A DNA stretch of 33,247 nt from CAJGBR01 sp045637425. Its GTDB lineage: Bacteria; Bacteroidota; Bacteroidia; Bacteroidales; Rikenellaceae. This document shows, in pieces, positions 1-6,519 of the stretch. Numbering within the stretch: the first letter of the stretch is position 1; each line of letters starts with the position of its first letter. The notes beneath the pieces were generated by a model. It had not been told where the DNA came from, ran no database searches, and saw only the letters and a list, made by a program, of their open reading frames with translations. The translations under genes and the position numbers were made by a program. The stretch lies in NCBI GenBank assembly GCA_045637425.1, contig JAZTZL010000034.1, positions 1 through 33,247 of the forward strand, given 5' to 3'.

Positions 1-1254
1 CAACTCGGTGCCGACAATAAGCATTGGATAAATCCACGCTTTGGCGACTACGACTTGCGAACCCATTACGAAAACATCAAGCAGATGGTAAAAGCTAAGA
101 CGGGGCGAGCGATGCAGGAGAAAGAGCGAGAACGTAAAACCAAGAGTGGCAAGATTGTCAAGGTTGCAGGATGCTCACCCATTCGTGAGGGTGTACTACT
201 CATCAAGCACGATACCACATTGGAGGATGTTCGCAGATTTGGCGAGGAGTGCCAAGAGCGTTGGGGCATCATTCCGCTTCAGATATTCCTACACAAAGAC
301 GAGGGGCATTGGCTCAGTGGAGAGCCAGCCCCTGACGATAAGGAGAGTTTTCAAATTGATGGTCGTTGGTTTAAGCCCAACTACCACGCACATATCGTAT
401 TCGATTGGATGGACCACGATACGGGCAAGAGCCGTAAACTAAACGATGACGATATGATGCAGATGCAGACTTTGGCATCCGAGATTCTATCAATGGAGCG
501 AGGACAATCCAAATCTGAGACGGGCAAGGAGCATTTGGAGCGTAACGACTTTATCATCGAGAAGCAGCGTGCCGAACTTCAACGCATAGAGGCTGAGCGA
601 CAGCATAAGGAACACCAGATAGATCTTGCCGAGCAAGAACTAAAACAGGTGAAATCGGAGATACGCACAGACAAACTCAAAAGCGTAGCCACCGATGCAG
701 CCACAGCACTGGCAAGCGGTGTAAGTTCTCTTTTTGGCAGCGGTAAGATGAAGTCATTGGAACGCAAGAACGAAGATTTGCGGGACGAGATAGCAATCCG
801 AGACGAGACCATCGAGCAACTGCAAACCAATATCAAGCGAATGCAGGTGGAACACCAAAAGCAGATACAGGAGGTTAAGCGGTCATACGAAGCGGAACAT
901 CGTAAACAATCGGAGTATATCGACAAGATTTTGCGTTACTTCCCGTATGTAGAGAAACTGATGCCGATGATTAAATACCTCAGCGAGAAAATGGGATTCA
1001 ATGATAACCTTATTAAAGCATTATGCACTTTTAAGGAAATCCCCGTAAAAGGCAAACTCTATTCAACGATGTTTAACCAATCGTGTTCAGCCGATGGTGC
1101 GGTCTGCTCCCTCAAAGAAGATAAGGAGGGAAGATTTGACCTTAAAATCGATGGCGTATCGCATCACTCTTGGTTCAGACGCAAGAAAGATGAGTTTATG
1201 GAAGCATTGGGATTGCCGACAAGCAGAAGACAAAATCGAGGGCTGAAGTTGTAA
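1..1254 (+). CDS. MobV/Pre-type plasmid mobilization relaxase, 5' end outside window
   Basis: The frame is open from base 1, so the gene begins upstream; the TTG at base 55 is internal and 417 residues are visible. The motif NYHAHIVFDW (coding bases about 379-408) carries the His-x-His signature of MobV/Pre relaxases. It is followed by a segment typical of Bacteroidota mobilization proteins (TGKSRKL, then MQT and MERG). In this family the relaxase nicks the transfer origin and starts conjugative mobilization of a plasmid or integrated element. Downstream, roughly bases 540-920, comes a long charged coiled coil rich in Glu, Gln, Lys and Arg, then a globular C-terminal tail. The gene converges on arsC across a shared terminator, so it marks the arsenic operon as probable cargo of a mobilizable element. 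I am sure of the family and less sure of the element type, because no integrase or oriT is in view. Confidence 0.85.
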   Translation, partial: QLGADNKHWINPRFGDYDLRTHYENIKQMVKAKTGRAMQEKERERKTKSGKIVKVAGCSPIREGVLLIKHDTTLEDVRRFGEECQERWGIIPLQIFLHKDEGHWLSGEPAPDDKESFQIDGRWFKPNYHAHIVFDWMDHDTGKSRKLNDDDMMQMQTLASEILSMERGQSKSETGKEHLERNDFIIEKQRAELQRIEAERQHKEHQIDLAEQELKQVKSEIRTDKLKSVATDAATALASGVSSLFGSGKMKSLERKNEDLRDEIAIRDETIEQLQTNIKRMQVEHQKQIQEVKRSYEAEHRKQSEYIDKILRYFPYVEKLMPMIKYLSEKMGFNDNLIKALCTFKEIPVKGKLYSTMFNQSCSADGAVCSLKEDKEGRFDLKIDGVSHHSWFRRKKDEFMEALGLPTSRRQNRGLKL

Positions 1255-1257
1255 AAT

Positions 1258-1291
1258 ATGCCGTTGTCAAAGTAAATTTTGACAACGGCAT
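1258..1291. terminator. Bidirectional hairpin terminator between relaxase gene and arsC
   Basis: A perfect 14-bp stem (1258-1271 with 1278-1291) encloses a 6-nt loop. A- and T-rich flanks lie on both sides, so it can end transcripts arriving from either strand. It sits 4 bp after the relaxase stop and 6 bp from the arsC stop. Confidence 0.85.
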
Positions 1292-1296
1292 TATAC

Positions 1297-1749
1297 TTAA
1301 CAATTCCCACAAGAGCATTTAGGAACCTCCCTTTTCAAAATTTGAGAGATATAAAACTCTGCAAACCTCTGTTTGATTTCATCACGTACTCTGCGAAATT
1401 CACTCATTACAAATTCATCTGTACCCACAGCATCCGATGGGTCATCAAAGCCGATATGCAGGCGATGTTTTACATTGCCAACAAACATTGGGCAGCTTTC
1501 GTTTGCTCCACCACATACAGTAATCACATAGTCCCACTCGTCATTGAGGTATGTTTCCACACTTTTAGGTGTGTGTAATGATATGTCTATGCCCACTTCA
1601 CTCATTACCTCTACAGCCTTGGGATTTACTTGCTTGGCAGACTTTGTCCCTGCCGAGTGTACTTCTATGTTCTTGTCAAATGATTGTAAAAAGCCGTGAG
1701 CCATCTGGCTACGACAACTATTGCCTGTACATAAAATCAATACTCTCAT
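1297..1749 (-). CDS. arsC: Arsenate reductase, low-molecular-weight phosphatase family
   Basis: This 150-residue protein reduces arsenate to arsenite in the cytoplasm. It shows the CX5R phosphate loop at residues 7-13 (CTGNSCR). A second redox pair, C79 and C86 in TVCGGANESCP, matches the thioredoxin-linked three-cysteine mechanism of pI258-type ArsC, and the DDP acid loop lies near residue 103. I use the ATG at 1749, which overlaps the upstream permease stop as ATGA. A longer frame opens with TTG at 1758 but adds only three residues. It is the last gene of the arsenic operon. Oddly, the C-terminus ends CSCGNC (C145, C147, C150), three extra cysteines beyond the catalytic set. Confidence 0.9.
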   Translation of the reverse strand: MRVLILCTGNSCRSQMAHGFLQSFDKNIEVHSAGTKSAKQVNPKAVEVMSEVGIDISLHTPKSVETYLNDEWDYVITVCGGANESCPMFVGNVKHRLHIGFDDPSDAVGTDEFVMSEFRRVRDEIKQRFAEFYISQILKREVPKCSCGNC

Positions 1750-2714
1750 AATATCCAATTAAATAAATAGCCTGATATAATAATCAATAACGTAACTACT
1801 CCGAAGAAGATACCTATCAAACGCCAAGTCATCACCTTTTTGAGCATAGTGGCTTCGGGGATTGACAAACCGATGATGGACATCATAAAAGCGATAGCCG
1901 TACCAAGTGGAATACCCTTTGCGACAAAGACCTCAATAATCGGAACGATACCCGCAGCATTGGCATACATAGGTACAGCAAGAATAACCGCCAAAGGTAC
2001 GCCCCACCAATTTTCAGCCGATAGATAGCTCTCAAAGAACTTTTCGGGAACATAGCCGTGCATAGCTGCACCGATACCGATACCAATGATAATGTAGAGC
2101 AACACACCACGCACAATGCCCCATGATTCTTTCGTTATGACTGGGAGTCGCTTCAAGAAAGGCGTTTCTTCGGCTTCCCACTGCTCGCTCTGCTCGGTGG
2201 ATTGCAGCTGTGCAGCCTTTACCCAATCGCTCAAATAGGGTTCGAGGTGCATCTTGCTTAATATATATCCTGCAATCATCGATAACACCGTACCGCTAAC
2301 CACATAGATAAGTGTCGCCTTAATGCCAAACGAGCCCCAAAACATCGCTATTGCCACCTCGCTCACTAAGGGCGATGCAATCAAGAAAGTCATTGTGACA
2401 CCTAACGGAATGCCGCCCTTGACAAAGCCTATGAACAACGGCACTGACGAGCAGGAACAGAACGGAGTGATACCACCGAACAAAGCAGCCAAGAAGTAGT
2501 CCAAGCCATAGAGTTTGTGTGTGGCAAGATACTGACGCAGTCGCTCAATGGGGAAATAGGCGTTGATAATGCCCATCACAAAGCTAATTGAGAAGAGCAA
2601 GATAATAATCTTTATTGTATCGTAAAAAAAGAAATTTACCGCGACCCCCAACGATGTTGCTGCATCTAACCCGAAGATGCCATAAACTAACCAATCTGCA
2701 AATTGCTGTATCAT
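1746..2714 (-). CDS. arsP: ArsP-type permease (UPF0718/DUF318), putative organoarsenical exporter
   Basis: The 322-residue polytopic inner-membrane protein has about eight hydrophobic segments. It carries the hallmark TPFCSCSSVPLFIGF at about residues 83-97, a Cys-rich motif of the DUF318 permeases that include ArsP. Characterised ArsP proteins export trivalent organoarsenicals. A charged cytoplasmic linker near residues 160-195 separates the two halves. The start overlaps the stop of the upstream thioredoxin gene by ATGA, and its own stop overlaps arsC the same way, so the three are translationally coupled. The substrate is inferred from family and operon; inorganic arsenite is also possible because no ArsB or Acr3 is encoded here. 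Confidence 0.82.
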   Translation of the reverse strand: MIQQFADWLVYGIFGLDAATSLGVAVNFFFYDTIKIIILLFSISFVMGIINAYFPIERLRQYLATHKLYGLDYFLAALFGGITPFCSCSSVPLFIGFVKGGIPLGVTMTFLIASPLVSEVAIAMFWGSFGIKATLIYVVSGTVLSMIAGYILSKMHLEPYLSDWVKAAQLQSTEQSEQWEAEETPFLKRLPVITKESWGIVRGVLLYIIIGIGIGAAMHGYVPEKFFESYLSAENWWGVPLAVILAVPMYANAAGIVPIIEVFVAKGIPLGTAIAFMMSIIGLSIPEATMLKKVMTWRLIGIFFGVVTLLIIISGYLFNWIL

Positions 2715-2944
2715 ACGCCTAATAACTCTTTAATTTCCGTCTCACTCGGTACTCGCCCCTTGATTTTTACCTCGCCATTAACCACAACGGCAGGTGTTGA
2801 TAGGATGTTGTAACTCATCATCTCCATAATGTCATCTACTTTTGTGAGCGCTACATCGAGATTGTTATCCTTGATTACCTTCTCAACAACATTGTAGGTT
2901 GTTTTACACTTGGCACAACCCGGTCCCAATACTTTAATCTCCAT
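2711..2944 (-). CDS. Small thioredoxin-fold redox protein (ArsE-like position)
   Basis: This 77-residue protein belongs to the small archaeal-type thioredoxin family (MTH895/TM0996-like). The redox motif is CAKC at residues 10-13, after a beta strand reading EIKVLGPG. A cis-Pro-type segment, STPAVVVNGEV, follows. It has no signal peptide, so it should be cytoplasmic. I chose the ATG at 2944 because it lies 5 nt after the upstream permease stop; the longer frame to 2971 begins with TTG inside that gene. It sits between a CcdA-like permease and ArsP, so it could pass electrons to or from either. By position it may correspond to ArsE of arsEFG operons, which I recall from Shewanella; I could not verify that. 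Confidence 0.75.
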   Translation of the reverse strand: MEIKVLGPGCAKCKTTYNVVEKVIKDNNLDVALTKVDDIMEMMSYNILSTPAVVVNGEVKIKGRVPSETEIKELLGV

Positions 2945-2949
2945 AATTC

Positions 2950-3657
2950 TTAAATATAAACGGTTATACAATAATAAATTCCAATCAACACGAACAAGAT
3001 GCCTACTGCCACATTCAGCAACTTCTGTATGCTCTGCATCCGTCCATAGACCTTACCTATTTGCCCTGCACTGAATGCTAATACCCACGCAACAATCAGC
3101 ACAGGCAAGGAGGTTGCGATAGCAAACAGTATGGGTAACAGATACCCCATCGTGACAGTCGCAGACATCGGTATCAGCATTCCGAAGTAGAAGACTCCGC
3201 TTGTAGGACAGAATGCCAATGAGAACAGTACTCCCAAGAGGAATACGCCCCAACCGCCTTTGCTTGTCAGATTCTCGCCACTACCACTAAATCCAAACGA
3301 TGGCAATCTGAGTTTGCCCCCGAAGAGCATATACAAGCCGATGAGCAGCAACGCAGGACCAAGTATCATTTCGCCATACTTGCCGATGAACTTTTGAACA
3401 CCAAACAGACTTGAACCGCTTTTGAGCAAAGCAATAAGCACCATGCCAAGCAGAGTGTATGCCACCACACGCCCCAATGTATAGAGCAGCCCATTAAAAA
3501 ATATACGATTGCGATTATTTATGCTCTTGCCAATGAAGCCGATAGCTGCAATATTTGTAGCCAATGGGCAAGGCGAAAGAGCTGTAAGCAAGCCTAATAG
3601 AAATGCTGTCAGTATCGGTGTCGTACTACTTTCGAGCAACGATTGTAACCACCCCAT
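2950..3657 (-). CDS. CcdA/DsbD-family transmembrane protein, ArsG-like efflux permease
   Basis: The 235-residue protein has six or seven membrane segments in two related halves. It has one conserved cysteine per half: C30 in LSPCPLATN and C150 in LAFCPTSG, the reactive pair of CcdA-type thiol-disulfide transporters. In bacterial arsenic operons this subfamily is named ArsG and has been proposed to export trivalent aromatic aminobenzylarsenicals. Plain CcdA-type electron transfer to the neighbouring thioredoxin-fold proteins is the main alternative. The gene starts 4 nt after the ArsF-like lipoprotein stop and ends 5 nt before the small thioredoxin start. Placement between two CxxC proteins supports a joint redox module. 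Confidence 0.75.
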   Translation of the reverse strand: MGWLQSLLESSTTPILTAFLLGLLTALSPCPLATNIAAIGFIGKSINNRNRIFFNGLLYTLGRVVAYTLLGMVLIALLKSGSSLFGVQKFIGKYGEMILGPALLLIGLYMLFGGKLRLPSFGFSGSGENLTSKGGWGVFLLGVLFSLAFCPTSGVFYFGMLIPMSATVTMGYLLPILFAIATSLPVLIVAWVLAFSAGQIGKVYGRMQSIQKLLNVAVGILFVLIGIYYCITVYI

Positions 3658-3661
3658 AGCG

Positions 3662-4096
3662 TTAGTTATTTAGCATCCGGTTGATTTGTTCTTTAATGCC
3701 CTTCTTAAAGTTGTCAGAAGCCGTTCGTGCATTGGCAAAACCAAATTCTGTCATATTTTTGGCTTGTTCTTTTCCGTACTTGTCATAATCAACAATGATT
3801 AGAGAAGACCAGCTCACTTCATATTTATCGGCAAGTTCCTCATTCTCGGTTATATCCACCGACTTGAATACTAGCTTTCCGCTTTTCAGTTTGTCGGCAA
3901 AAGCTGATTCTACCAATTCCTTGGTATTCTTCTCGATAGCCATACAAGTGGCACAACGCTGTTTAGCGTGGAAGTAAATCACCTCTACAACATCACTTTT
4001 GACCTGATTTTCGGCTTTTGATTTATTCTTTGCATTGCTGTTTTCGCAAGCAATCATACCCATACATAGGGCAATCATCAATAATTCTTTTTTCAT
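3662..4096 (-). CDS. ArsF-like thioredoxin-fold lipoprotein
   Basis: The 144-residue product begins with a lipoprotein signal: hydrophobic residues 4-16, then C17 in GMIAC as probable acylation site. It should therefore be tethered in the periplasm. A thioredoxin-like domain follows, with a CATC redox motif at residues 48-51. The family is annotated elsewhere as an ArsF-type subunit linked to nitrophenyl-arsenical reduction; I recall that name and treat the reduction role as a hypothesis. It is the second gene of the operon, after an unusual 76-nt gap from arsR that contains an operator copy, and it nearly abuts the CcdA-like gene. Confidence 0.72.
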   Translation of the reverse strand: MKKELLMIALCMGMIACENSNAKNKSKAENQVKSDVVEVIYFHAKQRCATCMAIEKNTKELVESAFADKLKSGKLVFKSVDITENEELADKYEVSWSSLIIVDYDKYGKEQAKNMTEFGFANARTASDNFKKGIKEQINRMLNN

Positions 4097-4129
4097 ACAC
4101 TAAATAGTTTATCTAATTACTTATTTGTA

Positions 4130-4147
4130 GTTCGTAAAACAACGAAC
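4130..4147 (-). promoter_or_regulatory. Second ArsR operator copy inside the operon
   Basis: A perfect 6-bp inverted repeat, GTTCGT and ACGAAC, is separated by AAAACA. Read on the minus strand it matches the operator upstream of arsR at 14 of 18 positions, and the following nine bases also match at 7 of 9. It lies in the arsR-arsF intergenic gap. I see no clear TAnnTTTG beside it, so it may act as a secondary promoter operator or as a roadblock. Confidence 0.6.
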
Positions 4148-4172
4148 ATTATTTCTAAAAAAAGATGCTGTT

Positions 4173-4499
4173 TTACCCACAGCAACTCTCTTTCTTACGA
4201 GCACATTCACAGAAAAACTCACCGAATAATTCCTGTGCTAATCGCCAATTATCTCGGTTGATGCAATACTTTACCTTGGGAGTTTCCACCTCTCCCTGTA
4301 TCAGTCCTGCATCTTTCAACTCTTTGAGGTGTTGTGAAACGGTTGCCTTTGCAATGGGTAACTCTTCGTGAATATCGCCGAAGTAGCAAGTTGATTGCTT
4401 TGCCAAGAACTGCAAAATCGCAATGCGTGCGGGATGTCCCATAGCTTTTGCAAAGGGTGCAACTTGCTCTTGCTTAATGCTATAATCTTTATTTGCCAT
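4173..4499 (-). CDS. arsR: ArsR/SmtB-family metalloregulatory repressor
   Basis: The 108-residue winged-helix protein should bind operator DNA and release it on binding As(III) or a related thiophilic ligand. The recognition helix is in the segment IAKATVSQHLKELKDAGLI (residues 49-67). E. coli ArsR has a Cys-x-Cys in the alpha-3 helix. Here only C38 (STCYFGD) lies at that position. The C-terminus instead holds C97, C99, C106 and C107, which may form the inducer site, as in ArsR proteins that use C-terminal cysteines. It is first in the operon and has its own operator overlapping the promoter, which implies autoregulation. Confidence 0.9.
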   Translation of the reverse strand: MANKDYSIKQEQVAPFAKAMGHPARIAILQFLAKQSTCYFGDIHEELPIAKATVSQHLKELKDAGLIQGEVETPKVKYCINRDNWRLAQELFGEFFCECARKKESCCG

Positions 4500-4517
4500 A
4501 ATCGAATATTGTTTGTT

Positions 4518-4553
4518 GTTCGCAAAAGTACGAATAATATTTAAAACAACAAA
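4518..4553 (-). promoter_or_regulatory. arsR promoter with overlapping ArsR operator
   Basis: On the minus strand a -33 TTTG (4550-4553) and a -7 TACTTTTG (4523-4530) are spaced 19 nt apart, the Bacteroidota consensus. An inverted repeat with TTCG and CGAA half-sites (4518-4535) covers the -7 box, which suits repression by ArsR. The arsR start codon is 19 nt downstream. Confidence 0.75.
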
Positions 4554-4633
4554 GAAATCCCCAATTATATTTTCAATTTAGATTCTTTTTGTACCTTTGT
4601 AGCGTCAAGAGTTATCACTTTTGGAGTAAAGTA

Positions 4634-4711
4634 ATGAAGAACTCAGAAATACGAACGGTTGCTATCTCGTTACCCAATTTTCAAGCAATCCGAACAACCG
4701 ATTTATTCTAA
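4634..4711 (+). CDS. Possible 25-residue small ORF downstream of a promoter
   Basis: An ATG frame encodes a 25-residue peptide beginning MKNSEIRTVAISLPNFQ and ending at TAA. A -7 box TACCTTTG lies 34 nt upstream, and GGAG lies 8 nt before the ATG. The short direct repeat described for this region flanks it on both sides. I do not recognise the peptide. It may be a leader peptide, the remnant of a gene cut by element insertion, or chance. Confidence 0.25.
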   Translation: MKNSEIRTVAISLPNFQAIRTTDLF

Positions 4712-4906
4712 GCGAGTTATCTTTTCTTGCCAAAGTTATGATAAAATAATTTTGAACACAACCCCCAAAAAACTTTTATCCGAGTGTGATGCTTTTTGAA
4801 TTTTTTTTCAGTTGATAGTTGTGCAAAATGATGAAGAAACTGCCGATAAAAATTTGTGTCAGAGTAATAATTTGCTGAACGAGCATGTTTTTTGAAAAAA
4901 TAACAT

Positions 4907-4914
4907 TATCTTTG
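4907..4914 (+). promoter_or_regulatory. aspA promoter -7 box
   Basis: TATCTTTG fits the Bacteroidota -7 consensus and lies 32 nt before the aspA start codon. I see no TTTG at the usual 19-20 nt spacing. Confidence 0.55.
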
Positions 4915-4946
4915 CGAATCAAAAAACTTTACAAAATCTATTTTTT

Positions 4947-6383
4947 ATGGATATTACTAAATCAAAACTTTCGGGAAAAACAAGAACCGAACACGACCTT
5001 CTTGGTTACAAAGAGGTGCCGGAAGAGTACTACTTTGGTATTCAGACTTTGCGCGCACTTGAAAACTTCGATATTTCAAGATCAAGACTCTATTTCTATC
5101 CAGAGTTTATCAAGGCTTTGGCTGTAGTTAAAGAGGCTGCTGCATTGGCAAACAAAGACCTCGGCGTAATGGACGCTAAAGTCGCTGACGCTATCGTTGA
5201 GGCTTGTAAACGTATCGAAAACGGCGAACTCCACAACCACTTCGTTGTTGATATGGTTCAAGGTGGTGCAGGTACTTCTACAAATATGAACGCTAACGAA
5301 GTAATCGCTAACTTGGCTCTCGAAATTTTGGGTCACAATAAAGGCGAATACGAATACTGCCACCCGAACAACCACGTGAACTTGGCTCAGTCTACAAACG
5401 ACGCTTATCCTACAGCTATCCGTTTGGCTATTCTGAACTCAAATCCGAAATTGGTTGCTGCTCTGAAAGACCTTATCGAAGCATTCAAAGCTAAAGGTCA
5501 AGAATTCAAAGACGTAATCAAAATGGGTCGTACTCAGTTGCAAGACGCAGTGCCTGTAACTTTGGGACAGGAATTCGACGCTTATGCTGCAACTTTGTCT
5601 GAAGAAATCGAACGTCTGGAACAAAATGCAAAATTGTTCTATGAAATGAATATGGGTGCAACTGCAATCGGTACAGGTATCAACTCTGACCCTGATTACA
5701 CTCCGTTGTGTATCAAACACTTGTGCGATATCACAGGTATGCCGATTGTTGCTGCAAGCAATATGATTGAAGCTACTAACGATACAGGTTCTTACGTAAT
5801 CTACTCGTCAGCTGTTAAACGTTTGGCAGTTAAACTTTCTAAAATCTGTAACGACTTGCGCTTGATGTCATCAGGTCCTCGTACAGGTTTGGGCGAAATC
5901 AACTTGCCTCCGATGCAACCGGGTTCTTCAATTATGCCGGGTAAGGTTAACCCTGTTATCCCTGAAGTTGTTAACCAAATCGCATTCAAAGTTATCGGTA
6001 ACGACTTGACTGTAACTTTCGCTGCTGAAGCTGGTCAGTTGGAACTCAACGTAATGGAACCGGTTATCGTTCAAAGCATCTTCGAATCAATCGAAATGTT
6101 GATTAACGGTATGAACACTTTGCGTGAACGTTGTATCAACGGCATCACTGCAAATGTTGAACACCTGAAGAATATGGTTTACAACAGTATCGGTTTGGTG
6201 ACAGCATTGAACCCATACTTGGGCTATGAAACTTCTACAGTTCTTGCTAAAGAAGCTTTGGTATCTGGTAGCGGCGTTTATGACTTGGTACTCAGACAAG
6301 GTTTGATGGCTAAAGATGAATTGGATAACATCTTGAAACCTGAAAATATGGTTCAACCTCGTAAGATGCCTAAACAAAAATAA
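4947..6383 (+). CDS. aspA: Aspartate ammonia-lyase
   Basis: The 478-residue cytoplasmic enzyme deaminates L-aspartate to fumarate and ammonia. In Bacteroidota this feeds the fumarate-succinate branch of anaerobic metabolism. The superfamily signature GSSIMPGKVNPV lies at about residues 324-335, with VVDMVQGGAGTSTNMNANEV and the STND segment as further active-site blocks. Length and the sequence around the signature (PGKVNPVIPEVVNQIAF) fit aspartase better than class II fumarase. Codon choice is strongly biased (GGT, AAC, CGT), which suggests high expression. The ATG at 4947 gives the usual family N-terminus. It is monocistronic with its own promoter and terminator. Confidence 0.92.
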   Translation: MDITKSKLSGKTRTEHDLLGYKEVPEEYYFGIQTLRALENFDISRSRLYFYPEFIKALAVVKEAAALANKDLGVMDAKVADAIVEACKRIENGELHNHFVVDMVQGGAGTSTNMNANEVIANLALEILGHNKGEYEYCHPNNHVNLAQSTNDAYPTAIRLAILNSNPKLVAALKDLIEAFKAKGQEFKDVIKMGRTQLQDAVPVTLGQEFDAYAATLSEEIERLEQNAKLFYEMNMGATAIGTGINSDPDYTPLCIKHLCDITGMPIVAASNMIEATNDTGSYVIYSSAVKRLAVKLSKICNDLRLMSSGPRTGLGEINLPPMQPGSSIMPGKVNPVIPEVVNQIAFKVIGNDLTVTFAAEAGQLELNVMEPVIVQSIFESIEMLINGMNTLRERCINGITANVEHLKNMVYNSIGLVTALNPYLGYETSTVLAKEALVSGSGVYDLVLRQGLMAKDELDNILKPENMVQPRKMPKQK

Positions 6384-6405
6384 TAAGGCAGATTAGCCAA
6401 AATTG

Positions 6406-6439
6406 AATAGGGCGGTTCCCGAAAAGGAACTGCCCTATT
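6406..6439 (+). terminator. aspA intrinsic terminator
   Basis: A 14-bp stem with one G-U pair (6406-6419 with 6426-6439) and loop CGAAAA is followed by a T-rich run. Confidence 0.88.
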
Positions 6440-6483
6440 TTTATTTATGATAAACCGAGCTTTTCATTTAGAGTAAAAATGTG

Positions 6484-6491
6484 TAATTTTG
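6484..6491 (+). promoter_or_regulatory. Promoter -7 box of the S9 peptidase gene
   Basis: TAATTTTG fits TAnnTTTG. A TTTT at 6461-6464, 19 nt upstream, may serve as the -33 element. The start codon lies 28 nt downstream. Confidence 0.55.
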
Positions 6492-6519
6492 CCGCTCGGA
6501 AAATAATACGAGAACAGAT

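Larger units (their letters stand above)
4554..4946. other. Intergenic stretch between arsenic operon and aspA, probable element border
   Basis: No long coding sequence is visible. The stretch holds a -7 box TACCTTTG at 4592-4599 on the plus strand, a 25-codon open frame, an imperfect direct repeat (AGCG followed closely by GAGTTATC, at 4601-4616 and 4711-4721) and the aspA leader. The right border of the mobile element is expected here because aspA is core and arsR is accessory. I cannot fix the exact junction. Confidence 0.4.

Noticed and set aside
4780..4800. CRP-like site upstream of aspA
   Set aside because: Only a TGTGA half-site is present, with no matching TCACA half at the right distance.
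4947..6383. Class II fumarase
   Set aside because: Shares the GSS..PGKVNP signature, but length and flanking residues fit aspartate ammonia-lyase better.
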